A DNA stretch of 64,000 bases from Marinobacter nanhaiticus D15-8W (GCF_036511935.1 NZ_AP028878.1:2480001-2544000); one strand, 5' to 3'. Shown: positions 10,167 to 19,314, numbered from the stretch's first letter. Notes: generated from the letters alone by a model not told the origin. Numbers and translations are program-made.

Positions 10167-13052
10167 ATGCGTGCCGAATCGATCCTGCGATCCGCCTCTG
10201 TGCTCCCGTTCCTGACCCATATCGCCGAAGTCCTGGTCGAGCTGCGCCTCGGCTTAGCCCTCGTTGCGGTGTTGGCGATTACCGGTTGCAAGAGCGAAAA
10301 ATCCCCGGAGCAGCCGACCATCATCGGCACGCCGCCTGGAACGGCCTATCTGGGGGTTGAGTACTACTACAACTTCGGCGCCTATGGAGGAGACGGTATT
10401 CTCGACTACTCGCTGACCAATGCACCGCCATGGCTTGGGCTGGAGGATACATCCAACAAGGCACGCCAGGGCATCATCATGCGCGGTGTGCCGGGCGTCA
10501 CCGGGGGCAACCGCGGCGAAGCGGACCTGGTCGACAACGACGACATCAACCTGACCACGACTGATGGTTCACGCGTCGGTGTGCAACCGTTCGATATTCA
10601 GGTGAAAACCAACAAATTGAGCCTGAGTTCCGAGACGTTTACCGAGGGCCGGCGTAGCGAGGACGTGGCCGGCGCCGGGGAGGGGGAGCTCTGCGCCATG
10701 CCCAATATGGAAGGAACGGGCCGGCATACCATTACCTTCAATTCCTATGCTGGCGACGGCTCGCTGGAGAGCGCGAACAACACCGCTACACTCGAAACCT
10801 ATCCGGTACTGGTCAAGGTATTGCTCGACCAGCCCTCCGTCCAGACCTCGAAGATCGCCTTTGAGCTGCGCTCCGACTATGACCCGGCTGACTGTGATGA
10901 CAGCGCCACACCGCCGAATAAAGCCTGTGAGTTCTCCGCTCTGAACCGTACGCGTGCGCAATTAGGCAGCGATATCGTACTGGCGGGCAACGGGAATGGT
11001 AGCGGAGCATCCCAGCGGCTACCGCAGCCGGACTACATCGAAGTGACGGGTGAAACCTCCGGGGTGATCACGCTCGATCGCGGTGTTACGGAGTGTTTCA
11101 TCCGTCTCGAAGTGGTCGACGACCGATTTGCCGAGCCAACCGAATTCCTCGAGATCGCGCTTACCGAAGTGCGTCAGGGGCTCGTATCGCTTGGCGATAG
11201 CGATGATGAAGTGGTGCAGGGCATCACGATCGCCGACAACGCGCCGACCGTGAGTTTCCGATCAGCGAAAGACCAGTCGGTTTCAGCCATCAACGAGGGG
11301 GAAGCCCAGGCCTTCAAGGCGGTGCTCGACCGTGGCGACGCGCCTGCCGACGAGATCTACTATGCGCGGCTGACCAACGACGAGGATAGTGAAGGTGGCG
11401 CGGAAGCCGATGACTATGAATTCCTTGTGGTCGATCAGGACAATCCCGATGCATTCACTGCCGGTGACGAACTGGTATTCCCGGCGGGCATCAACACAGT
11501 CAACTTCCAGGTCAGAGCGGTCGACGATTCGGCCTCGCCGCCCGCTGAAGAAGATCCGGCCCAGAATGGGCCCGATAACAACGATGAGTACCTGACGATT
11601 ACCGTCGACAAGGGTTATCACGACGGACGGCCGCGCTATGCCGGCGAGGGTGACAACCTGAAGCTCTGGATCAACGAAATGACCGCGCCCCTCATGGTCG
11701 GCGACTCGACCCTGGGTTTGCAGCCCAATGACGTTGCGGTGGGTGACAACGGCCGGATATTCGTCGTTAGCTCGTTCACAGATGGGGCGCGACGCTACGT
11801 GCATATCGAAATATTCAATCGCTTTGGGGAGTCGACGCCGGAGCAGGATTTCACTATCCCAACGAACGGCACCATCGACGCGAGGCCCATTATTGCCTAC
11901 GAAGAGCGGACCAATACGGTGGCCAACGAAACACGGACACGGCGTGAGTTCGCGGTGGCTTTCCAGACGAATCGAGCTATTCCCGGCAATAGCCACGCCG
12001 GCGCGACCGACACCGCAATCTACTATTTCCGGCGGGATGCGGATGATGTCGAATACAAGGAAATCTGGCACGGCCAGTTTGGCACGTCTGGAGACGACAT
12101 CCCCGTGAAGGTGGCTCTGAATACCAATGGTAGCGTTTTCCTGACCGGAACTACGACCGGTGCCTGGCCTGAAGAAACCCGAGGAGGCGGTATCGACCCC
12201 TATATCCAGCGGATCGATACCATTACCGATGAGGGCGTCGAGAAACCTGAAATCGCCTGGACGGCACAGAACGGTTCCGGTGCGGACGAAACGGTGCAAG
12301 GGCTCGGGGTAAGTACATCCACAGCCTATGCGATCGGTACGACAACGGGGCAAATCGGCACGGATACCGCGCTTGGCGGACGCGACCTTTTCCTGACGAA
12401 CTATTCCGGCTCCATCGAGGTTCCGCCCGAGGTGAGCCAGTTGGGTACCGAAAAGAATGACACGATCAATTCGGCGCTGGTGGATAATTCGTTCGTCTGG
12501 ATGCTGGGTGATGGGCTGTTTGGCTACGACCGTGGTATCGATGAGGAAGAATACGTTACACGGCTCGATGCCCAGCCCCAGGCGGCCACCACGCTGGGCT
12601 ATCTGCTCACCTATAACCTGAGTGGCGCGTTCGATGCCGCGATTTCGCTGAATGATATCAGTGACGCCAGCGATGAATCCTTTACCGGATTGGCCCGCTT
12701 TGACGGCGATGCCATCCTGGGCGGTCGGACCAGTGGCGTGTTCCAGGAGGATAGTCCGGCCGGCGGGTTGTTCCTGGCAAGGATCGAGCGCAAGACGGAA
12801 GTTCTCGAAGAAGAGGACGAAGACGATCCGGAGGAAATTATCGAGCACACTGTCGGCCTGCTGGAAGAAGTGTGGCGTACCCAATATCCGGATATCGGCG
12901 CTGGGGCTCGTCTCGACGCGCTTGTAAGTTTTGAGGATGCCGAGATCACGGCCCTTGTTTCGCGAGAGGTCTCCGGGGGGCGCGTTTACGAGATTCTGCT
13001 GTTCAACGGGGATGGGCGGTGGCTCAATAGTGCGCCTCAGTCTGGGCCCTGA
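10167..13052 (+). CDS. Large outer-membrane lipoprotein with Calx-beta and beta-propeller-like repeats
   Basis: A 961-residue predicted lipoprotein. A hydrophobic signal ends in a lipobox 'AITGC' with Cys41. The next residue is Lys, not Asp, which predicts outer-membrane sorting. An Ig-like segment at about 55-100 ('YYNFGAYGGDGILDYS') is followed by two acidic Calx-beta-like regions, roughly 190-345 and 360-500, each with a 'DDRFAEPTEFLEIALTE'-type or 'DEYLTITVDK' ending. The last ~450 residues carry loosely repeated 'GSVFLTGTTTGAWP'-type blades like SBBP beta-propellers. Calx-beta domains bind calcium, and the many Asp clusters fit that. A surface or adhesive role is likely. The N-terminal stretch before the signal is unusually long, so the start is uncertain. 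Confidence 0.68.
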   Translation: MRAESILRSASVLPFLTHIAEVLVELRLGLALVAVLAITGCKSEKSPEQPTIIGTPPGTAYLGVEYYYNFGAYGGDGILDYSLTNAPPWLGLEDTSNKARQGIIMRGVPGVTGGNRGEADLVDNDDINLTTTDGSRVGVQPFDIQVKTNKLSLSSETFTEGRRSEDVAGAGEGELCAMPNMEGTGRHTITFNSYAGDGSLESANNTATLETYPVLVKVLLDQPSVQTSKIAFELRSDYDPADCDDSATPPNKACEFSALNRTRAQLGSDIVLAGNGNGSGASQRLPQPDYIEVTGETSGVITLDRGVTECFIRLEVVDDRFAEPTEFLEIALTEVRQGLVSLGDSDDEVVQGITIADNAPTVSFRSAKDQSVSAINEGEAQAFKAVLDRGDAPADEIYYARLTNDEDSEGGAEADDYEFLVVDQDNPDAFTAGDELVFPAGINTVNFQVRAVDDSASPPAEEDPAQNGPDNNDEYLTITVDKGYHDGRPRYAGEGDNLKLWINEMTAPLMVGDSTLGLQPNDVAVGDNGRIFVVSSFTDGARRYVHIEIFNRFGESTPEQDFTIPTNGTIDARPIIAYEERTNTVANETRTRREFAVAFQTNRAIPGNSHAGATDTAIYYFRRDADDVEYKEIWHGQFGTSGDDIPVKVALNTNGSVFLTGTTTGAWPEETRGGGIDPYIQRIDTITDEGVEKPEIAWTAQNGSGADETVQGLGVSTSTAYAIGTTTGQIGTDTALGGRDLFLTNYSGSIEVPPEVSQLGTEKNDTINSALVDNSFVWMLGDGLFGYDRGIDEEEYVTRLDAQPQAATTLGYLLTYNLSGAFDAAISLNDISDASDESFTGLARFDGDAILGGRTSGVFQEDSPAGGLFLARIERKTEVLEEEDEDDPEEIIEHTVGLLEEVWRTQYPDIGAGARLDALVSFEDAEITALVSREVSGGRVYEILLFNGDGRWLNSAPQSGP

Positions 13053-13087
13053 GCCGTAAAGCTGTCTGTTAACGGCTAAAAGCCCTG

Positions 13088-13720
13088 TTAGACGTCGCCT
13101 TCCTGTACGCTGCTTTCGGCATACAGCCGCAGGAAGTCGGTCTTGGTCACGATGGCATTGGGGCGTTCCCCGGTTCCGATGACCAGCGCTGCGTTAAGCT
13201 GGTGGGCTAACATCAACCGGGCCAGTTGGTGGGCATCGGTTTCCGGCGTGGCGGTAAGGAAGGCAGGGAGTTCAACTGACGAGAAACGGACCAGGCGTTC
13301 ATCTTCGTCGTGTTGGTGCAGCCATGCGAGGATCCAGCGTTGGTCCACCAGGCCAGCAACGGTGTTATCCGCAGTTATCACCATATGGTGGATATTGTGC
13401 CGGGCCATTTCCTTGAGCGCTTCATCAAAGGTGGCGGATGCCGGCAGGGAGTAAATGGCCGCCGAAGCTACACGTGAGACTGGCAGGTAGGCCGCGGTAT
13501 CGTCCGGATCTACCTGTGCCTGCTCACCATATTCATTGATGGCTCGCCTGACCACAGCACGATTGTGCCGCTCGGCGTTAGGATCGATCGGCTCGTTGCG
13601 GCTCTCATGGGCGGACTGCCCTTCGTTCAGCTCATCGACAACACCAATCTGGCGTCCGCGGAATATCTCCGGAAGTCGTGTTTGCTGGGGGCGACCAGGC
13701 TCGCTGACAAATATGGGCAT
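13088..13720 (-). CDS. CBS-domain-containing protein
   Basis: A ~210-residue protein whose C-terminal two thirds form a CBS pair: the first repeat at about residues 80-140 ('SATFDEALKEMARHNIHHMVIT') and the second about 145-205 ('ATPETDAHQLARLMLAHQLNAALVI'). CBS pairs bind adenosyl nucleotides and act as energy sensors. The N-terminal ~70 residues are low in recognisable motifs. I prefer ATG 13720 (start 'MPIFVSEP') with AAGGA six bases upstream over the TTG at 13738. No partner enzyme is fused, so the regulated target is unknown. Confidence 0.78.
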   Translation of the reverse strand: MPIFVSEPGRPQQTRLPEIFRGRQIGVVDELNEGQSAHESRNEPIDPNAERHNRAVVRRAINEYGEQAQVDPDDTAAYLPVSRVASAAIYSLPASATFDEALKEMARHNIHHMVITADNTVAGLVDQRWILAWLHQHDEDERLVRFSSVELPAFLTATPETDAHQLARLMLAHQLNAALVIGTGERPNAIVTKTDFLRLYAESSVQEGDV

Positions 13721-13920
13721 CTGCCATCCTTCGCTCAAAAGGTTATGGAAATTCCACTGGCTTCTGGTATACCACCGATGTGAATAATCACCGTTTGCGG
13801 GAACCTGGGAATCTCCAATCTTGATTACCTTATCGGCGAGTGGCTGAGAAAGTGAATCAATTTATCGTAACAATGCGCAACCGATTGATTTTGCTGGAAC
13901 CCAATTCCTGGGGCGACAGA

Positions 13921-15819
13921 TTATCTATCGTCAGTCGAGCGCCTGCAGCGAGCTAGTGAAAGGCGATCCGAGATGACCGGCTCAAGGCTTTCCGGCTCAC
14001 CACAAATCACGTCAGCCAACCATTCCGCCAATAGGGGCGCAAGGGCAAAGCCTTTGCTGCCAAGTCCCGTCAACACGTAAAGTCCTCGCGGTTCGTCGGT
14101 GGCTCCAGCCGCGCCCGCGACCGGCTGATAGTCGTGAGTCGTGCAGCGGAAGCTGACCCTGCCTGGAAGCGCCTCTGCGGCAGGAGGAGGTACCTGGGAC
14201 CAAATACCGGGTAGCCATGTCGATAGTCGATCGATGTTCTCCTGGTGGGAGCTGGTAAGGAGTTCCGGATTGGTCGTATCCAGATCGAAGGTTGCACCCG
14301 TCACCGCATACTCCCCATGGATCGGGTTCAGGTAGCTGTCGCCACAAATGACGGCGTCGGTTCCGGTAATGGCCTCCGCCGGCAACTGTGAAACCTGCCC
14401 CCGGATGGCACGGAAGCGATAATTCTGACCGTCGGGCAGGAGGTTGGCGACCTGGTGCCCGCCGGTCAGAATAACAATGTTGGAACTCTGGGCCTCGCTA
14501 TTGGTAAACGCTAGCTGCCACTGCCGGCCATCATGTCTTACCTGCTCGACTTTATGTCCGTAGTGGCACTGGATACGGGGATGCTCCAGGAGCCATTGGC
14601 ACAGATGCGGCGGTTCGAGCCAGCCGCTGTCAGGGAACCATAGGCCGCCGGATTGCACCGGACTGCCGCTAAGCCTCTGTGCGTCCGTCACGTTTACAGA
14701 CTGGAGGACGTTGCCGGGGTAACGGTTGCGTTCCAGGAATCGGCGTTGGCGGTCGGCTTCCCGTTCGCTTCCGGCCAGTTGCAGCAACCCTGTCCGGTGC
14801 CAGAAACGGGTATTGTCCGGATCATAGCGTTGGTAGGTCCGCTGGGCATGGAGCAGGGCATGCAGGGCCAATTGGGTTTCCGGGCCGTAGTCGACCCCAA
14901 GTTTTACGTACAGTGCCGCCTGGGCATTCCCGGAGGCGCCATCTGCAGGTTCATCCCCGGCACTGAAGATATGCACGTCACGCCCGCGTTCGGCGAGGTT
15001 TCGTGCTGTCAGCGCCGCAGCAATACCGGCCCCCACGATAGTGACTGGAGAATGGTTCTGGCGGGGTACCACCGAGGCGGGGGCATTGAACTCGCCGGCC
15101 AGCATCTCTCGCTTACGGCCAAACCCGGGCACTTTACGCATGGAAAAGCCTGCCGCGAGCAGCGCACGTCTAACTGCGCCGACGGCAGTAAAGGTTGCGA
15201 CCGTCGCGCCAGGGCGACTGCGGGTAGCGATCTGGCCAATCAGTTGCTCGAGCCAAAGATCCGGGTTCAACGCGGGCGCGAAGCCATCCAGATACCAGGC
15301 GTCGGCAGAAAAACGCAGGTTCGACCACGCATCCCGAGCCTCGCCGAAGTAGAGCGTCAGCCTTACCCGGCCGCTATCGAATACCAATCGATGAGTCCCG
15401 GTTACCAGGGCCGGATATTGTGCGATGAGCGCTTCGGCCAGCGGTGCCAGCTCGGGCCACAGGGTAAGCGCCTGCTCCAGGTCAGCCGGCGTCAATGGAT
15501 AGCGTTCGACGGACACGAAGTGAAGGCGGGCATCCGGTGGCGCATGGTGTTCCCAGGCCCGCCAGGTCGCCAGGAAGTTCAGCCCGGTACCGAAGCCGGT
15601 TTCCGCGACCACGAAGCTGGCGCCTTCTTCCAGTGCTGCGAAACGCTGCTCGATACGGTTATGGCCCAGAAAAACGTAGCGGGTTTCTTCCAGGCCGTTT
15701 TCCCGACTGAAGTAGACATCGCCGAATGCGCGGGATACCGGCTGTCCGTCCTGCCAGTCGATCTCTGCAGTCTCGATGGCAGGCCCGAGGGTTTGGTCTG
15801 GTATGGGGGTGATGCTCAT
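13921..15819 (-). CDS. mnmC: Bifunctional tRNA modification protein MnmC (methyltransferase + FAD oxidase)
   Basis: A 632-residue two-domain enzyme for the last steps of mnm5s2U34 synthesis in tRNA. The N-terminal half (about 1-240) is the SAM methyltransferase MnmC2, with 'AEIDWQDGQPVSRAFGDVYF' and the SAM loop 'ETGFGTGLNFLATW'. The C-terminal half from about 257 is the FAD-dependent oxidase MnmC1, with the dinucleotide motif 'TIVGAGIAAALTARNL' and a late 'GLYVLTGLGSKGFALAP'. The oxidase removes the carboxymethyl group and the methyltransferase then methylates the product. Its ATG overlaps the stop of the upstream cyclophilin by one base (TGATG), so the two are translationally coupled. Confidence 0.95.
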   Translation of the reverse strand: MSITPIPDQTLGPAIETAEIDWQDGQPVSRAFGDVYFSRENGLEETRYVFLGHNRIEQRFAALEEGASFVVAETGFGTGLNFLATWRAWEHHAPPDARLHFVSVERYPLTPADLEQALTLWPELAPLAEALIAQYPALVTGTHRLVFDSGRVRLTLYFGEARDAWSNLRFSADAWYLDGFAPALNPDLWLEQLIGQIATRSRPGATVATFTAVGAVRRALLAAGFSMRKVPGFGRKREMLAGEFNAPASVVPRQNHSPVTIVGAGIAAALTARNLAERGRDVHIFSAGDEPADGASGNAQAALYVKLGVDYGPETQLALHALLHAQRTYQRYDPDNTRFWHRTGLLQLAGSEREADRQRRFLERNRYPGNVLQSVNVTDAQRLSGSPVQSGGLWFPDSGWLEPPHLCQWLLEHPRIQCHYGHKVEQVRHDGRQWQLAFTNSEAQSSNIVILTGGHQVANLLPDGQNYRFRAIRGQVSQLPAEAITGTDAVICGDSYLNPIHGEYAVTGATFDLDTTNPELLTSSHQENIDRLSTWLPGIWSQVPPPAAEALPGRVSFRCTTHDYQPVAGAAGATDEPRGLYVLTGLGSKGFALAPLLAEWLADVICGEPESLEPVISDRLSLARCRRSTDDR

Positions 15820-16487
15820 CAGGGCTGCTTAACGTCCCCGTTTTCCATGATTTCGATCGACTGGATCACCACAGCCTTGGCCGGTACATCGGCCATACCA
15901 CCTTTTCGCGTGGTCGGAATATTGGCGATAGCGTCCGCAACGCCCATGCCCTCGGTAACCGTACCGAATACCGTATACCCGGGGCCACGGACACCTTCGT
16001 CGAGAAACTCATTGTCGACCAGGTTGATAAAGAATTGGGATGTGGCTGAGTCCGGATCGTTCCGGCGGGCCATGGCGATCGAACCGCGCACGTTGCCGAA
16101 GGTTCGCTTGGCTTCATTCTCAATCGGCGTACGCGTGGGCTTGCCGCTCAGGTTGGCGGTGTAGCCACCGCCCTGAATCATGAAGCCGGGGATAACTCGG
16201 TGGAAGACGGTGCCCTCGTAAAAGTCGCTGCGGACGTACTCCAGGAAGTTTTCCACTGTCTTTGGCGCCACATCCGGACGCAGTCTCACCGTCATGTTGC
16301 CTTCGGTCGTCTCGATTCTGACGGTGGGGAAATCGCCGTTCGCCTGGGGCTGCTTGGCTGGGGTTTCCGCACAGGCGCTACCGGTCAGCGCCAGCGTGCT
16401 CACTAGCAAGGCACGGCAAAAGTTCACAGAACAGGAAGATTTAACCTTGTTTTTTAGCACCGGGCTCGTCACGGGGGGCATCCTCAT
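15819..16487 (-). CDS. Cyclophilin-type peptidyl-prolyl cis-trans isomerase, exported
   Basis: A 222-residue protein with an N-terminal signal peptide ('RALLVSTLALTGSACA') followed by a complete bacterial cyclophilin domain: 'TVENFLEYVRSDFYEGTVFHRVIPGFMIQGG' (split here by residues F, H, R and Q known from the active site), 'GSIAMARRNDPDSATSQFFIN' and 'YTVFGTVTEGMGVADAI'. It should catalyse prolyl isomerisation in the periplasm, like PpiA. The exact start is unsure because two ATGs two codons apart both lack a clear Shine-Dalgarno sequence. It overlaps mnmC by one base. Confidence 0.9.
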   Translation of the reverse strand: MRMPPVTSPVLKNKVKSSCSVNFCRALLVSTLALTGSACAETPAKQPQANGDFPTVRIETTEGNMTVRLRPDVAPKTVENFLEYVRSDFYEGTVFHRVIPGFMIQGGGYTANLSGKPTRTPIENEAKRTFGNVRGSIAMARRNDPDSATSQFFINLVDNEFLDEGVRGPGYTVFGTVTEGMGVADAIANIPTTRKGGMADVPAKAVVIQSIEIMENGDVKQP

Positions 16488-16759
16488 GCTTTGATCAAAG
16501 GGATAGTGAGTCTAGCAGATTCCCGGCCTGGCCCGGCGAAGGAGTGGGGCAGCCGGTCTGTTTCAGGGTGTCACCGTTTGCGACATGAACATGGCAAGTA
16601 AGCCCAGTCCTGAAGCATTACGACAGTATCCAGAATAAACACAACAAGGTATTGCGTTTTATAACCCGGTGTAACGCAAGAGATCGATCGGTTTCTGTAC
16701 AGCCTGGTCGGTTCGATCCATGCTTTTGCTGGGTGAGGCAACAGCCACGGAGGAAAGGA

Positions 16760-17497
16760 GTGAGAACAACTCAAGGTCATCAGGAGAAGTCGCGTCTCGG
16801 GCGGCTGCTTATCAATCGGGGTTATATTTCGGAGTACGAGCTGGACAACGCCCTGCAACAGCAGCGAGCGTCCGGTGCATTGCTGGGTGAAGTGCTGATT
16901 GCCTCAGGCTGGATCACCGAGCGTGAGCTGAGTCGTGTCCTGAAGCATCAGAAGCGCTACCGCCATGCCGCAGCGTTCATGGCAATGGTGACGCTGCCGC
17001 TGCAGCCTGTGGTAACGCTGGCCTCCTCGTCCCCTGGGTCTGCGGCTGCTGCAAGCCAGTCCGGACAAACCTATTCCGAGAGTCTCGGTTTTGCGCCCTT
17101 GTCGGAAGACGAGATGAGTAATGTCTCCGGCCAGGCTACCGATTCGCTGCTGGCACGCATCGAACATGTGGGGCAAATGCCGGCGGATGCCGAGGCCGGA
17201 CTTGAGGAAAGCGCGAATGCGGTCGAGGGCCTGAAACTGGTGGCCAATACCTTCGTGCCGATCCTGAACTTCCTGGACTCGGACCTGACTATTTCCGGAG
17301 TGCATTACCGGGCGGATAGGCCCCGTCTGGAGTTGCTGGCGGATGGTGGTCTCAGGCTCGCTTTGCCAGAGCGGATCGAGTTAATCGAAATGAACGATAT
17401 CCGTGTATCAGGATCTACTGGGCCATCGATGGGTAATGTCAGCCTGCACGATATTCGATTCGATCCTGCTTCTCACATGACGATCTATGCCCGTTAA
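16760..17497 (+). CDS. Surface-type protein with GspE-N/MshEN-like domain, DUF6160-like
   Basis: About 245 residues from a GTG start chosen because GGAGGAAAGG (16749-16758) precedes it. Residues ~12-65 resemble the N-terminal domain of type II secretion/type IV pilus ATPases ('LGRLLINRGYISEYELDNAL', 'LGEVLIASGWITERELSRVL'), a fold that can bind c-di-GMP. A hydrophobic segment and a small-residue region follow. Next comes 'LSEDEMSNVSGQ', a signature I associate with secreted proteins near pilus-like systems of Marinobacter and Acinetobacter. The C-terminal ~110 residues look like beta-strands ('DLTISGVHYRADRPRLELLADGGLRLALP' region). No ATPase domain is present. Function unknown. Confidence 0.6.
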   Translation: MRTTQGHQEKSRLGRLLINRGYISEYELDNALQQQRASGALLGEVLIASGWITERELSRVLKHQKRYRHAAAFMAMVTLPLQPVVTLASSSPGSAAAASQSGQTYSESLGFAPLSEDEMSNVSGQATDSLLARIEHVGQMPADAEAGLEESANAVEGLKLVANTFVPILNFLDSDLTISGVHYRADRPRLELLADGGLRLALPERIELIEMNDIRVSGSTGPSMGNVSLHDIRFDPASHMTIYAR

Positions 17498-17536
17498 CGC
17501 TACCTGTAATCGTTAGTGCTAAAGGCCTTTATCCAG

Positions 17537-17572
17537 AAAAAACCGGGACTGAGTGTGTGGTCCAGCCCCGGC
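17537..17572 (-). terminator. Rho-independent terminator after flgN
   Basis: On the minus strand an 8-bp stem with one mismatch (arms at 17564-17571 and 17543-17550) is followed by six T residues (A run at 17537-17542). It lies 45 bp downstream of the flgN stop, so it ends the flgMN transcript. Confidence 0.65.
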
Positions 17573-17616
17573 TCTTGTTTGATAGCGTAATTTGTACTCT
17601 TGAAGCGGACTTTCCG

Positions 17617-18087
17617 TCAGGCGCTGGCCAGCACGGTCTTGTGGCTTACGGCCGTTGACTGACCTTGGGCTCCGTAAAGCTTCGCCTGTTCCGAGCAACC
17701 ACGGAAGATTTCCGTCAGTCGACCCAGACGCTGCTGAAGATTGCCGACGATACGGCCATTGACCTGGTTCATACGCTGGCAGGCCTTGAGGCGATTCTCA
17801 GCATCGATCCAGAGTTGGGTAAGGTCGGCCAAGCCGGCTGCCCGGATAAAGGTGGAAGGCTGGCCCTGACGCGGATTGAAGCCCATGTTCACCAGCGCAT
17901 GGATCTTGCGTTTGGCGCGCTCGCGGATGTCGCTCAGGATGCGGTTCTTCTCTTGTGTGACAACCTGTAGGCCATCCATATTCGAAGACTTGAGATGTTT
18001 CTTTTCGGAGGCCAGCAACCCGCCTAATTGCTCCAGTTGCTGGATATCCTGTTGCAGCAGTGATTTCAACTCATCAATGGCAGCCAT
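17617..18087 (-). CDS. flgN: Flagellar export chaperone FlgN
   Basis: A 156-residue, almost fully helical protein in the position and size expected for FlgN, the cytoplasmic chaperone of the hook-filament junction proteins FlgK and FlgL. Typical family features are an N-terminal coiled coil ('LLQQDIQQLEQLGGLLASEK'), a central 'RKIHALVNMGFNP' segment and a C-terminal helix ending 'LTEIFRG'. It lies seven bases downstream of flgM on the same strand, and the two share the sigma-28 promoter upstream of flgM. Confidence 0.88.
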   Translation of the reverse strand: MAAIDELKSLLQQDIQQLEQLGGLLASEKKHLKSSNMDGLQVVTQEKNRILSDIRERAKRKIHALVNMGFNPRQGQPSTFIRAAGLADLTQLWIDAENRLKACQRMNQVNGRIVGNLQQRLGRLTEIFRGCSEQAKLYGAQGQSTAVSHKTVLASA

Positions 18088-18094
18088 GCTTTAC

Positions 18095-18415
18095 TCACCC
18101 AAAAATGCTTTTATCCATATCAAGCATTTTCTGGGCCAGTTTCTCTGCGTCAATCTTGTAGCTACCGTCTGCCAGCGCGGATTTAATCTGTTCAATCCGG
18201 TTGTCGTCGACTTCCGGATAGCTGTCCAGGCGTTCTTCGAGTTTCTTGAGGTCACGTGCCTGGCTGCTCAAGCTGACGTTGTCCGGGCGAGCCCCCTGGG
18301 TACGGGCCTGCTCGGTAGGCGTGGCCGGGCTCTTCTGAGCCGCCTTGTCCGTTGTGGTAGAGCTGGTTTTGGTGTTGACCTGGCCGGGGCCAATTCCATT
18401 GAAGTCAACTGACAT
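18095..18415 (-). CDS. flgM: Anti-sigma-28 factor FlgM
   Basis: A 106-residue protein that binds FliA and holds late flagellar genes off until it is exported through the finished hook. The N-terminal half is disordered and Thr/Gln-rich. The C-terminal half is the conserved sigma-binding region ('LSSQARDLKKLEERLD', 'IEQIKSALADGSYKIDAEKLAQKML'). I start it at ATG 18415 ('MSVDFNGIGPG'), preceded by AGGTAA; an upstream in-frame ATG at 18469 lies in the leader. A perfect sigma-28 promoter sits ~75 bp upstream, giving the usual FliA autoregulatory loop. Confidence 0.93.
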   Translation of the reverse strand: MSVDFNGIGPGQVNTKTSSTTTDKAAQKSPATPTEQARTQGARPDNVSLSSQARDLKKLEERLDSYPEVDDNRIEQIKSALADGSYKIDAEKLAQKMLDMDKSIFG

Positions 18416-18488
18416 AATCGTTACCTGCGCATGCTGATGAGTTGCCAAGGCGCCTTTCAACGGCGCCATTGCAATCCGGTTTCAATTT

Positions 18489-18515
18489 GTATCGGCCGGG
18501 CTGCATAGAACTTTA
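18489..18515 (-). promoter_or_regulatory. Sigma-28 (FliA) promoter of flgMN
   Basis: On the minus strand TAAAGTTC (18508-18515), an 11-base spacer and GCCGATAC (18489-18496). This differs from the FliA consensus TAAAGTTT-N11-GCCGATAA at the last base of each box only. The expected start site is near 18482, about 67 bases before the flgM ATG. The leader then contains a short GGCGCC-loop-GGCGCC hairpin at 18450-18468. Confidence 0.9.
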
Positions 18516-18609
18516 GGGATTTTTAAAAAGAATTTGCGGCGCGTTCCTGCCGCCTTGCGGCAATCCCTTTCCTTTTGGCGCCCAAGAGTCAATCAGCCGC
18601 TCCCTGAGC

Positions 18610-19314
18610 TTACATGGGCACTTCGACGCGCCCCGGAGCAGTGATCATTGCTCTCAGTGTGCGTTCGGAACGCAAGTTCTGGACCAGGACCTGCTCGCCG
18701 ATCCGACCGTTAGCCAGGGCCTTGCCTCTCGATTCCACCGCAATGGGACCACTACGTGCAACGATAATAACATGGTCGCCCCGTGCGACGGCATCCGGCT
18801 GGATCACGATATCCGGTGTGAAGACGGTGCCTGCGTTGACGGAACGGCGAAGCTCCATGCCGATCAGGGCATCGCGACGGGTGACCGCGCTACGACGCAC
18901 TGAATTGACGACGATCGGCTGGGTGTCGATCATGCTCTCCGTAACCCTGTCGCCCCGGCTGAGGGGGCGCGCCGCAACGAGCCCTTCGCCTCGGATCTCC
19001 ACCGTCGCCGACAGGAACATGCGCCAGGGCCGCTGGCCGGAACAGGAGACTTCCAGGGTAGGCTGGGTTGTCGACAGCGGATCGCTGGAAAACCTGACCG
19101 ATGGGTCGTCCGGGCAGGGTGCCAGGTTGAGACGCGAATCGATGTTGCCCAGGCTGTATGTCACGGCGTAGCCTTCATCCTTCTGCTGCTCGGCAAAGTC
19201 TTTCAGGAAGGTACGCGCCGCCGTCTTCAGGTCGGCCGGCGTCGTTTTTTCGACGGCCTGCAGCGATGGACTGAATGCCAGTGCGGTCAGTAGCGACAAA
19301 ATGATGATGCGCAT
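18610..19314 (-). CDS. flgA: Flagellar P-ring assembly chaperone FlgA
   Basis: A 234-residue periplasmic protein with a clear signal peptide ('MRIIILSLLTALAFSPSLQA'). The C-terminal part is the SAF-like FlgA domain ('GLVAARPLSRGDRVTESMID', 'AVTRRDALIGMELRRSV', 'GDHVIIVARSGPIAVESRG'). FlgA helps FlgI monomers form the P ring in the peptidoglycan layer. It is divergent from cheV across ~200 bp and is followed by flgM and flgN, as in Pseudomonas-type polar flagellar clusters. Confidence 0.93.
   Translation of the reverse strand: MRIIILSLLTALAFSPSLQAVEKTTPADLKTAARTFLKDFAEQQKDEGYAVTYSLGNIDSRLNLAPCPDDPSVRFSSDPLSTTQPTLEVSCSGQRPWRMFLSATVEIRGEGLVAARPLSRGDRVTESMIDTQPIVVNSVRRSAVTRRDALIGMELRRSVNAGTVFTPDIVIQPDAVARGDHVIIVARSGPIAVESRGKALANGRIGEQVLVQNLRSERTLRAMITAPGRVEVPM

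Noticed and set aside
11283..12884. 533-codon antisense frame opposite the lipoprotein gene
   Set aside because: It is a shadow of a high-GC coding strand; it has no ribosome site and no recognisable domain, and the plus strand has a lipobox and domain repeats.
14653..16164. 503-codon plus-strand frame opposite mnmC and the cyclophilin gene
   Set aside because: It lies antisense to two well-identified genes and has no family features.
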